Assembly: GCA_025449115.1 (NCBI GenBank)
Contig: JAHLKC010000002.1
Coordinates: forward strand, 124,001-188,000
DNA length: 64,000 nt
Direction: 5' to 3'
From: Chytridium lagenaria
Lineage: Eukaryota; Chytridiomycota; Chytridiomycetes; Chytridiales; Chytridiaceae
The notes under the pieces were generated by a model. It worked only from the letters and a program-made list of their open reading frames with translations, was not told where the DNA came from and made no database searches. Positions 44,057 through 55,059 of the stretch are shown here, one piece after another; the stretch's first letter is position 1; each line of letters begins with the position of its first letter. The position numbers and the translations under genes were made by a program.

Positions 44057-47000
44057 ATGCCAGTTTTGTGCGGCACACCTGCGGTGCATCCTCGTGCGAA
44101 CACCATTTATAACCTTGCGTTCTTCAATTTCGCTCTACTAGATTCGAAAGAGGCGCAGTCTCCAGAACTCGCGCCGGATAATTCCGACCTGGGCTATGGT
44201 ATGTGGCATCTTGTCCATTTTTTAAACTCCTCTACATTTATTGAATCCAATTGTTCAATACATACCTCTGACGATCATTAGGTATTACGGGATCAGGGAA
44301 GAATGGGGTCAAGAATGATGGCATGGAATATGGCCGAGATGGTCAAATATCACCTCAAAGTATGAACAACTACGAAAAGCAAGGTGAAAGAGACTTTGTT
44401 CATTTCCACATTATTTTCGAATCATTTGAGTTTTATATATAGCATAATTGAAGGCGTACTTACTTTTTGTAGACTCCCAAGCGACATTTCACGGCATAAA
44501 CCAGCAACTATCTAATCCCTATAACAACTACGGTAGCATATATTTTCTTTTACGATCGGATTCTTACCTTGTTATAGCTCAATATGGTGATGAGCATTTT
44601 CATGGAGAACTTCAGCGTAAGAATACAACCACTATCAACTTTGCAGCTTCTAATTTGCATCGTCATTTAGATCAAGGACAGGGTCAGAGACAAAGGGCTG
44701 GGTCAACTCCTGAACGTAATGCCGATATGCCATGCATTTTTTGTACCTTTCAGCACTTTCCTGACTTCATTTTAGATCCACGAAACTATATGGAACCGAC
44801 TGCGTCCGGAAGAGCGCGATCAAATTCATCTAGCCAAGGTGAGTATTGGATAACAAATGTTTCTGATTTTCTAACATGAAATGTTAATGATGGGTTTACT
44901 CATGAAAGATCCCTTTCGCCGAGTTCCTTCGAATGGAATGCCTGGTTCAATGTCAGATCCAAGGCTAATGCCCCCTAGGTCGGCAAACAGTACCCCGGAT
45001 ATAGGCACAGATAAACTCGTCCCACAACATCTTGTAAAGCCCAGGGGAACATCCCGCGTCTTTACCCAGTCCATGATAGGTTCAGACTTCAAAATTAGTA
45101 GGCCACTTAGCCCTCAAGTCGGGACCCCACAATCTTCACCATTTCATTCCTCATCCCCACCCAATTTCCACGATAACTTTGGTCAATCGCCACCAAATTC
45201 TGCGAATTCGGCTTACCATCCACAACCCCTTGGATACCCACCGCAAAGCAGTAATCAACCGAGACAGCAGCCGCAGATGCGCACTATAGCACAGCATGAA
45301 ACGTCGCGAAGCCCGTCACCTCAGCCTCACCAAACAACCAACCCCACCAATTTGACTCATCAAGCAACGAACCAGTCATCGCAGCAAGGATTGCCTCAAC
45401 GCCAAACAACAATACAGGGTCATACCATTATGGTTAAGAAAGAACCATCATTAAAAGCTCAGCCTGCTAAGGGCTTACTTCGAGTTAAAGGAGCTGGCCC
45501 CAGCCCCCTTAGCTCTTCCAACTCGCCTCAGCAACCGATAAGATCTTCCACTGCTGATTCTGGCGACACAGAAGACGATGATGACTATCTTCCTCGTGCA
45601 GGATCCGTCATGCACACTCAAGTGAATGTCGAAGTTCGACAGGCACAAATCCGGCAGGAGCCTATTGAAGAAGATCTCTCTCTCCCTCGTGCTGGGTCAG
45701 TCGTACGCTCTAATGTCAATGTGGAAGTTCAACAAATTCAAAGCACAAAAGGTGCAGCTTTGTCGCAGGATTTGGCACAACAGCAGCCAAAAGCGACATC
45801 AGCTCCCAGTCAAGCTGCTCCTCAGGAGAAGGTAGTTGCGACGGCTCCATCACAAATTACATTGCAACCTTCTTTGGTGGATGACGAGGAGGCGGAGGGC
45901 GAGGAGGGTGAGGACATCGACTATGGTGATGACATTTTCAACAAATATCGACTAAGCGTCGCTTCCACATTTGTGCCATCTCTTGCTCGACCGGGAAAAA
46001 ATAACCGTCTCTCCATTGTTCCTCCAAAGCCCGCTCCAGACTTTGCGGCAGCACGAATGGCACCGGAAGAGAAATCTTTCGCACTATCCGAAAATACAGT
46101 GGCGTCCAACACCGCTGCGACTTACCCGGACTTCTACAGCGAAGACGAGGACGAGGACGAGGACGAGAATGAGGATGAAGAGGAGGTGGAAATCGAAGAC
46201 GATGAAGTTGTGGTAGAGGAGGAGGATTACTTTGATTTTGATGGGTATATCGACCAGGAGAGGTTGCTGAGGCGGATCCGAACGCCCCTGTATGCGCGTT
46301 CTGTGAGGAAGCCATCGTTGACGAGAAGCCTATACATATTTTGGGCAGGTATTGGCATATTCACCACTCGAGGTGTAAAGAGTGTAGACGGCCAATCGGG
46401 GTAGACAACTTTGCGGAAATTGAGGGATTCCTTTACTGCGAGGTTTGTTTTATCAAATTATTTTGGTGCCCTTGTTTGAAATCTCTTCTTTTTAATCGCT
46501 TGCTGTTCCCGACGCCGTTGTTTTTTCTCTTTATCGATTTCTCCGATCGTAACTATGGGCTTCTGATTAACATTCGTAACTTCAAGGACCATTACTATGA
46601 GGTTCGAGGAGAGTACCGTATCCGCAAGTCGAACCCCAAGAAAAAGCGTGCATCCTACATTGAGAACGAGCTTGCACAAATCCAGACCCTCTCGACGGTC
46701 CGAAAAGTACGGAACCTTCTTAACTTTGAGAAATCTGTCCGCCTCAATATCGTCACCTTGGAGGACACCAATGACGCAGACGGTGACGACGATCACCACG
46801 AACACAGGCGTCCTAGACGTTTCGTGACCTCGTTCATCGCACCTCCCGGTGTCAATTTATCTGAAGGAGGCACGAGTGGCTTGTTAAAGTCTCTTGACCC
46901 TGCTGTCGCAGCACAGCTCACTGGGAGAAGGGCAATGCCAAAGGGGCCGCAACCACTTGGTGGGACGGGAAGACACGCAAGTGTTTTGGGTGCAGCACGG

Positions 47001-47174
47001 CCTGTGAAGCAGAAAAAGAAGGCGAGTAAATCAAAGATGGGATCCGGCGGGCCGGCCTCACTTCTTTCTAAATCGCTCACTGTGGAGAGTCCTACCGGCT
47101 CGTTCCCATCCCCTGCATTACCTGATACAAAGGAAAAGTCGATGAAGGATCGACGCGTCACTGTGCTTATTTGA
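44057..47174 (+). CDS. LIM-domain protein with long disordered N-terminus
   Basis: A scaffold protein, probably on actin or cell-cortex structures as for many LIM proteins. The first part is several small exons (e.g. MPVLCGTPAVHPRANTIYNL, DSQATFHGINQQLSNPYNNY, DEHFHGELQRKNTTT), then a 500-residue Pro/Gln/Ser-rich exon from 44881. That exon has a duplicated block LPRAGSVMHTQVNVEV / LPRAGSVVRSNVNVEV and an acidic run (DEDEDEDENEDEEEVEIED). The LIM domain follows at about 46265-46600: CAFCEEAIVDEKPIHILG, RYWHIHHSRCKECRRPIG and GFLYCE then DHYYEV. This is the CxxC..H..CxxC..C..H pattern with one intron (about 46441-46585). A further conserved-looking part, YIENELAQIQTLSTVRKVRN and LLNFEKSVRLNIVTLED, ends in a basic Ser-rich tail. 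A frame shift lies near 46265. The number of N-terminal exons is uncertain. Confidence 0.65.
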
Positions 47175-47424
47175 TTCTAGATGAAAACCGTTCAAAAGCG
47201 CAATTCTTTTTTTTCTCGTTTTGTCGTCATGCCGTATTTATTGGTGCCTGTACTCATTACCCCTGTAACCTGAAGCCATATTTTGACAGATAGAGGTTTA
47301 TTTGTGCCCTTCTCCGCGTTTCGTGCTTCTTACTCTTTGTGGAATTTCTAGAAGGATGAAGTTTTGAATTGACTTTTTGTGTCGTCATTCCATCTTCTTG
47401 TATACATACACATACATAAGCGTC

Positions 47425-50400
47425 ATGGCAGACTCGCCAAACATCAATGCTGCATCAATAGGCGGCATGGATGCCCGACGGCTAAAGACGAGACACGAGC
47501 TGTTAAATCAAGGCGTGCTGCGGTTCCAAGACGTTTTTTGGGGTAAAGGAGATGATCCCACTGAGGGTGTTCGTGTAGTCCATGAAGTGTTCTGCAGGCA
47601 TTTGGCTGAGGCAGAAGATCTGATCGCATTGGTGAGAGTTAGGGTCGCCATTGAGGAATTGAATGCCTCGAAACTTGGTGAGCTTGGAAGACTCTCTGGC
47701 ATTCCTGGCTCTGCCGCCAATGAAGTTCACAACATCTTGATGGGAGGCAGTAGTTTGGGTGGGAACTCTCCGTCTTCAGCAGGGCCTGTCACTCTTGGCG
47801 TAGGTCGGAGAGGAGGGCCTGGAAGTGGCGGATCCAACTTTATCTCCACAGGAAACGGGATCACAAGTATTGGCAACCAGCCTGTAACTTCCAGTAGCGG
47901 AAACTTATTCAATACCTTCACAGCCCTCGCCATGTCCGTCGCCACCAACATCACCAACATAACCACATCATCCCCCTCCATTGATCGATCAGGGCACAAT
48001 TCTGGAAACACACCATCAAGCCCTATGACAGGGGGACTCGGCAGCGGAAACATCAGCTCGGGCGTTAACGCGAACGCTTTTGGAAGTTTACAGTCGGCTT
48101 CTGGTGACCAAAGAGAAGGAGTTGGTGCACCTCTAGCGACAGATTTCGCAAACTTTTCCTCATCAGGTGCCAATGGGTTCACGGAGGACGCTTCATCCCT
48201 TTTGCCAGTGATTCGAACTCTTCGTGAACAGATGATGGCCATGGCTGCAGTTCATAGGCGCCATGCCGACAACTTGACGCTCAACGTGCTCTCTCCGTTA
48301 ACAGCATTTGTTGATCAGAATCGACGTATGCTAAATAAGAAGAAGGCGGACGTGGACGCAGCGTTCAATCAGTTTATGCGAATTGCCACTGACATTGAAG
48401 GACGACGGCACCAATACTTCGCCAAGACTAAGGCAGCTGATGACGAGGATGAAAAGTTCAAGCGTGATGGAGAAGCACGCGCCAACCCACCCAAACTCGG
48501 ACCCATCTTGTTTGGATCCAGATCTATCCCTCTCCAAGAATTTCACGACATCGTCAACTTTCTAAAACGCGATATAAAGACAAAAGGTATCTTAACGCCT
48601 GTTGGTCTTTTTGATGGATGTTTTCTTGGTGAGGATGCCCTTGCTCTCTTGCAGATGAGGTACGCAAAGTCACCACGCGCCGATATCCGTGATCTTTGCC
48701 AAGAATTCGTGAGCAGACGGTGCATCTCGCCTGTCGTTGGAGGAGCGGACGGAAAGTTCTCGGCTTCCCTTCCATACACCTTTGGACGTCCCGTTTTAAA
48801 GACAGGAGAGGCACCTCACATCAAATCACGTAAGGATGCTGAAATCGCAAAGCTTGAATACGAGGCTTCAATTGGCTCTTCTGAAAATGCCAGAACAACG
48901 CTTGAACAATGCATCACCGAATACCTCATCGTCGCTCAAGAGGCTGAAACTTTTCGTCTCACAATTGCAAGAGGAGCTTTGCAAGCTTTAGAGTCTGCCC
49001 AGGTCTTTGTCATCAATGAGTTTGGTAACTCATGGCTCCCTCGTGCATCAGGATCCGATAATTCCGGCGAAGATGTTGATGGCCCTGTACTTCTGACACC
49101 CCTGACGCCGATTCTGGGATCCAGCACATTGCTGAACGATACCGCACAGGTCACCTTCGCATCCCTCCTGTTATCTTTGAATCTTATGAAGATGGCCACA
49201 TCGCCAGCCAAACCTTTGGTGTTTCCCTTGAGGATCTTGCGGAGGTTCATGAAGTCATTCTTCCAATCGTCATACAAAAATGTGTTGGCGCCCTTGCGGA
49301 TGCATTCAGACAAGGGAGACCTCAAGCGTCAATGGATTCATGGCTCTCAATGAGCCTCGATTACCAAGCTATTCAATTCTTGAGGCAAGAGATGAACAAG
49401 CTTGACCCTGAGGCAATACGAAATACTAATATGAAGAGATACCAGTCGGCTACGATTGCAAATGTGTTACGGATGTATCTTGTTGAGTTACCCGTTAGTG
49501 TTTGCAGTTACGAGCTTTATGATCCGCTGAAGGTCTTGTACTCAGAAGGTACTAGATACTAACACATCTTCTTTTGATCCGTAACTACTTTAAATCCAAC
49601 TGACTACGTATTATAGGAGAAAACGAAGCGACACGTTTAAAGTCAATTAAATCGCTCTTAAAAACATTGGTCCCTGCCCATTTTGAAACATTACGCGTTC
49701 TTGCGGCATATTTTTCAGAGTAAGTCCCACTGGAAATATATTTTCATCCGTTATGAGATACGCTGATTTATTGATTTATTTACGAAGAATCGCACAAAAC
49801 GTGGATCCGTCCGAGAAACTATTCCGCCGCTTTTGCTGGTCCATCGCCCCTTTGATTCTTCGACCCCAAACAGAAACTCGTGATAACTTGGGAGACGAGC
49901 ATCCATATCTTTTTATCGAAGATCTTCTTCTTAAGTCGAGCATGCTACTTGATGGAAAGGTTGACCTGGAGGAAGTCACAATATTCCCGAACCTGTAATC
50001 CCAATAACAGAGGTTCAAGAAGTTGCCGTTGTCGAGGAGCTTCCTCTCGATGACCCTGTGATGAAGGAGAGAAGAAAAGTGAAGAAGGCCCGCGTAACAG
50101 CCGCGGAGTCCCCAAAATCCGTTTCTTCAAACGACCAGCCACCCTCAAAACGAGCTGTCTCTTCCTCACATCCCAAAACGCCGACAACAAATGCGGAAAA
50201 AATTGAAGAATTCGACTCTTTACCATATCCAACTCTTGAAGAAACGTCTCGGGGTCGAGCGGACGCGGCAACGCCAAAGCAATCGACGGAAATAGTACCA
50301 CCCGAAAAACCGAATCCTGCCATCGATTACAATGCTGCTGCCGTAATCGATACCATCCTTGCCTCGAGTGTCAACCAACCTCCGCCTCAAACGAAAAATG

Positions 50401-51071
50401 CCAACTGGATGCCCTGGTCTGCAAAGTATACGCAAGCCTCTGACGATGCCGAAGGCGAAGGGGAAGAGTTGGAAAGCGGGGAAGAACCAGTTGCCGTGGA
50501 GCCTACTGCGTCCGATGCAAAAGAAGAGGAAACGAATGATTTGGAGGGTGATGAGTTTACAATTTTGGACGATAGCATCACCCTTGCGTCCATTCCCTCT
50601 TTGATCTCAAATGCTGTGGATTCAGCCGCCAAGGCTCTCACATCTGATAGCTCACCTTTGACCCCGGCAGGTGCAGCCGCCATGGGGAACGCTATCACGT
50701 CGGTTGCGGACTCCATGATGCGGGAGACTAAAAGGGTGGTGCAAAAGGTGGTTGCGCGTCATGCTGAGACTGTGGCTGCGAATAAGGAGATGAAGACGCG
50801 CTTAACATCGAGTGATGATGATGTAGCGGACTATGAGGTGCCGACCAAAGACGATGTTGTAGAAGCTACGGTAGCTGAGGTTACTACGGATTCTCCTTTT
50901 AATATTGGGAGCGTCGTGGCTGATCCAATCCCAGTGCCTGAAGCTGCAACAGACGTAGTGAAGGCAAGTGATGAGGGAGAACAAGTCGCACTGACGGAGC
51001 AAGCTATCACAAATAATTCAAGGGGAACAAGCCTTGACGTCGACGCGACGTCAGTGTGGGCAAAAAAATAA
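47425..51071 (+). CDS. F-BAR / DEP / RhoGAP protein (Rgd2-type)
   Basis: A Rho-GTPase regulator that binds membranes through an F-BAR coil. The start is MADSPNINAASIGGMDARRL. The F-BAR N-half (NQGVLRFQDVFW, VVHEVFCRHLAEAEDLIALV) is split by a Gly/Ser-rich insert of about 150 residues. The coil resumes (SSLLPVIRTLREQMMAMAAV, FVDQNRRMLNKKKADVDAAF). A DEP domain follows, DIVNFLKRDIKTKGILTP and DIRDLCQEFVSRRCISPVV, then more F-BAR-like helix (TTLEQCITEYLIVAQEAETF). This nested order is typical of Rgd2. After a frame shift near 49095, the RhoGAP begins FGVSLEDLAEVHEVILPIVI. Its later blocks are VLRMYLVELPVSVCSYELYD and PAHFETLRVLAAYFS. The usual arginine-finger segment (GxxR) is not seen. Introns are about 49550-49616 and 49721-49754. 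The acidic tail ends in 51071; another shift lies near 49985. Confidence 0.7.
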
Positions 51072-51358
51072 TAAACCTTTTTTCCAAAAGCAGACGATTT
51101 TTTCAATGTGGGGTGTTTGTGGTGGGTGGGATCTGGGCTTGGTCCAAATTAAATACTCGGAAGGACCCAGACCCACCTCTCAAAGAGAGTGCCGAAGACC
51201 TCCCATCGATGCTGAGCACTCAGCACAGACGCTTTGAAGTTTGAAGCTTTGAATGCGAATCAAGGCCTCGAGCTGAGGTGGAAATATTCCTAATCCTCTC
51301 TCTATAACCAGCTAGCTCTCCCTTCCCTTCCATTGGGCTCATCAAGTTGGCGACAGCG

Positions 51359-52042
51359 ATGGCGACACCTACAGAGTTGGCCACCGTCAGCACCACATCA
51401 ATTCTTCCCTCAACATCCCAAAGGACTCTGTTGACAGCAATATTCATACCGAAACCCGTCGCCTCCCCTCTTCCCTCTAGCTCGCTCTCTCCTCCAACCT
51501 TTTCTGTCATTGAACCTTCCGCGCCCTTACCATCGGCTGGTGGACAGGACAACTTCTTCCCTGCCCTCATTCTCCTCGGCATTACCTTCTTCTGCATTGT
51601 ATTTACACCTCTGATTCTCTGGCGGATTCTTAAGAAACGGTGGCAACGTATGCAGGATGAGGAAATGGAAGACGAGTACGACTACGACTACACTCGGCCA
51701 CCTTCAGAAGAACCTTTACCTAAATATCTCCCTCGGAGTGGACGTCAAAGTCGGCCCACAACCCCACAATCCACTTTATCACCCTTCAGGTCTACCACGC
51801 CCCATTCCATATCCTACCCAATGAGGGCCGCAACTCCTCGATCAAGCAGTAGACAATCAATTCTTTATGTCCAAAGAGCTGCTTCCCCGCAAACCTACCC
51901 CAGTGTACCCCCGCCTCCTTGGGAGCCCCCCGAACCCCTAACCAACTTGAAGGGGATGACATGGGAAGGCACAGTAGGAGATAATTATTCGTATACGGCA
52001 GCCTCATCCATTATGTACTATATTGACCTTATTATTATATAA
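51359..52042 (+). CDS. Single-pass membrane protein with cytosolic PxY-rich tail
   Basis: Not a recognised family. The start is MATPTELATVSTTSILPSTS. The first about 75 residues are Ser/Thr/Pro-rich, probably outside the cell. They precede a TM helix FFPALILLGITFFCIVFTPL followed by a positive stop-transfer KKRWQRM. The tail is acidic (EEMEDEYDYDYTRPPSEE), then has the LPKY-like motif PLPKYLPRSG, which fits the LPxY ligand of Nedd4/Rsp5 WW domains. Ser/Thr/Pro-rich repeats SRPTTPQSTLSPFRSTTPHS and a PPPPWEPPEPL end follow. It may be a type I or reverse-signal-anchor receptor-like protein. There is no cleavable signal peptide, so topology is inferred. Confidence 0.55.
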   Translation: MATPTELATVSTTSILPSTSQRTLLTAIFIPKPVASPLPSSSLSPPTFSVIEPSAPLPSAGGQDNFFPALILLGITFFCIVFTPLILWRILKKRWQRMQDEEMEDEYDYDYTRPPSEEPLPKYLPRSGRQSRPTTPQSTLSPFRSTTPHSISYPMRAATPRSSSRQSILYVQRAASPQTYPSVPPPPWEPPEPLTNLKGMTWEGTVGDNYSYTAASSIMYYIDLIII

Positions 52043-52103
52043 TCTTTAATATGCTCTTATGAAATGGTATCTTGACGCCTTTTGCTCTCATCCTTTTCCA
52101 AAC

Positions 52104-55023
52104 TCAAAAGCTTGACTTGAACTTCTTAATCTCCCCCATAACCGTTTGGATCCCTATTGGATGAACACGGCGACCTTTTCCCATAAACCTCTTCTCCCAA
52201 AGCATCATGAACCGCTTATAGTATAAAAGCATTTGGGTAAGTGCCGAATGGAAGATCCTGGCGCCGTTTTGGAAGTTGGGGAACGCTTGGGTAATGATGG
52301 AGTTTAAGGTGGTGATGGTGGCTTTCCATGAATTATTGAATTCACTGGCGATACGTTCAAATCGATCTAGTAAATCGACCGCTTAAATTATTGGCTATTG
52401 CGAAAACAAGTACCTGTGTCCAGCACGTCAACGTTTTTCTCCAGCTCCGCTCTTGTCACGAATTCCATAAGGTAACCAAGAACAGGCTTCAATTCCTCTT
52501 CGACGTATTCAGCAATTTTTCCTTCCAAGATCGCATCAAAATACGCCTTTTCCCCTTCAAGAGACGAAGCAGTGTATTCCTGTCCGATACGTCAAATTAT
52601 GGTCTTGCATCTCGATAACTTACGCTGAGAATGGTGGAAACGAGATCAAAGTTGTTGATCAGATCACTATTCTGCTCTTGTCGTCGGGGAAATCTGAGGA
52701 CATGCGTTTAAAAGATTTTCAACTTCACCTCTCAAACGCAGCAGGCTTTATAATAGTGTTGAATAAGTTGTGAGTACCGACAGACATTAAGAGAAAAGGA
52801 AACAGCTCACCTGTTAGTTAAAAGAGCATCATCGAACCCTTCATTCAATGTCAAAATAGATGCCGAAAACTCAGCGTATCTTCTAGTGATCTAAACGGAA
52901 ACTGAATTAAGCCAAAAAAAAGCCCAACGCGAACCAGAAAGATTTTTCAGAAGAAAGCAAACACTGACGTAATGAGGATGTGCGTCTTTGTTAAACGTAA
53001 ACCTTCCCACATGAAATTTACGAAGACTCTCGATATGCAGATCAATAATAGTCTGAAACCGTGGCCACAGAAGCATATTAATAGCGTTCATGTAACTCTC
53101 CAGACAAGGTATCTTTCGCTTCTGCATAATTCGAGCATTATGCGAGTTGAGACGGATGCAGATGAGGATACCAACAGCGTCAAAACTCGTTTCAACGTAT
53201 TGCTTGATAAACGACTACAAAATAAGCTAGTTGTATTTCTTAATTAGAGGAGCTTTTTACCTGCATCAATTTTAATGTAGCCTCAAAGACATCCGTGAAA
53301 ACAGCTCCAGTATTAATAGTCCCTCCCACGTCCACCATAGCTTTTGCCATCAACTTCCTTTTCGGTGGAAAGAAAAACTCCGTTGTAAAAATAAACTCGG
53401 ATGACGCATTATCCATCAGAAGCCGATTTGTGCTTTTAAATATCACTTCGTAAGGGAATTTCTAGAAAACACGTCAGTAAACTTGGACTAAGGTAAACGG
53501 ACCAAATGCTGATCTTCGGCAATATGTGCAAGAATGATTCCAGGGTCTGCAGTTTGAAGGACTTGGATACGATCTCCCAACGTGAAAACGTTGGTCCTAT
53601 CCTTTAATGCTGTTTTCGATGTGAAGAGTCCTGACCGGATGTCAGCAAAGCCCTTTATCTATCCAATTTACCTCTTTTCGTACTCTCTTCCGCTCCCATT
53701 AGATCCATCTTGTCCGCAATGACTGCCTGATTCATTTAATTGAATTCGAAAACAACAATCAAACCTGAACTTTCGCCATCGACTTCAAGTACTTTTCAAA
53801 CGATGCAAAAAAATATGTTGAGACAGTTATAGAATAATTCCCACGGATTTCGACAGAGGCTTCAGAATATCTTTCAAGAAGGAACCAATATAGTTCCTAA
53901 CAAGCAATTAGCTGTTGTTGAAGTGGAGCTTTAGATACCTTAAACTTTAAAAGAATGTTTTGTTGAATAATGGTGATGTTGGTATTAGGTGACTTCAACG
54001 ACTCTATCTTCTTTAACAAAAAGTCACGGATCTTTTCTGAAGCCTTCACACTATCAGTACGATATTCGAAAAGATAAATAACCTTCAAGCGAAGCCCTAA
54101 AAACACGTAAGTATACCAATGATTACATTCACTCACTCTCCATTTCCGGACCAACATCTTTCAATCCACGCACATGCTTTCCTTTTTGGCTTTTCACGTA
54201 TGCCATCTTCTTATTCAAATCGATGAGATGTGAAAGAAAGAATTCATTGACTTCGCCTTCGCAGATTTTTCTTATCTTTGTTAACCATGAAAATAAAGTA
54301 AAAGCCTACATAATTAGTTCTGGGCTAACTACAATGCCTTCCAGCACAGTATTTAGATCGGATTGTGCCGTCTAAAAAAGTTTATGTGAGCCATTTACGA
54401 ATTCCCCGCAAAAGAAATAATTACTGTTCTGTTTTTTAATTTGACGTTGAGCGAATATGATTGCCCTTGCAATGTTTGAATCTCCTTGCTGATTTTGTCA
54501 AGGTCGACTTGAAAACCTTCCAATAGAGTTTCCATATTCCCCAATAAAGAATCACAAGACTGTTCAAAATGAGCTTCAGTAAAAACATTTATATATTCAC
54601 CTGAAGTTGACCCAACAGATCACCCAAAGTCTGACTCGACTGAACATCTATACAATAGGTAAGATAATCGTCCCATTCAAAGACGCACAATCTTGAACAT
54701 GGGTTCTCTCCAAATCCTTCAACTCTTCATCGACTTCTGTCGCATATTTCCTCAAGTCCACTCCCTTTAAAATTCAATACATGCGAGAATATATCAACGC
54801 AACCTTTGAAAACGCTTCCTTAACGAGATCGTCCTCCTGAAACTCTGAAATCCTATCTACAACCATCAGTCCTCCAAACCCTCAACCTCAAACCCACCAT
54901 CAACTTCATCAAACGATATATTAAACTCTACATCAAACCCCGAACCATCGCTCGTCTCGCTACCTCTGCGATATGTGGTTTAAGCGGTCCCAACAGTCGA
55001 TCAAACGACGACACCTCCATCAT
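52104..55023 (-). CDS. VPS52: Vps52, GARP/EARP tethering subunit
   Basis: A subunit of the Golgi-associated retrograde (GARP) tether for endosome-to-TGN vesicles. The start MMEVSSFDRLLGPLKPHIAE (55023) is followed by many short exons. Diagnostic pieces include the N-terminal coil, STNRLLMDNASSEFIFTTEF (53380-53440), RRYAEFSASILTLNEGFDDA (52805-52890), and FNNSWKATITTLNSIITQAF with RIFHSALTQMLLYYKRFMML (52180-52340). The last matches the Vps52/Sac2 C-terminus (NFxNGxxILxxALTQLxLYYxRF), here NFQNGARIFHSALTQMLLYY. Introns are 40-90 bp with GTAAGT/GTGAGC-type donors. A divergent start with the lipase gene lies 37 bp away. The frame appears clean where checked. Confidence 0.85.
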
Positions 55024-55059
55024 TGCAAAACCCACTGACAAGTCACGTGTTTTTCTGAG
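55024..55059. promoter_or_regulatory. 37-bp shared divergent promoter (VPS52 / patatin lipase)
   Basis: The VPS52 ATG (minus) and the lipase ATG (plus, 55060) are separated by fewer than 40 bp. CACGTG, an E-box-type core as bound by bHLH factors, lies at about 55044-55049, inside the gap. Confidence 0.6.

Noticed and set aside
47530..47580. FWGKGDDPTEG in the F-BAR protein, resembling the GKG-acidic repeat
   Set aside because: Only the GKGDD string matches; the rest follows the F-BAR family alignment, so it is chance.
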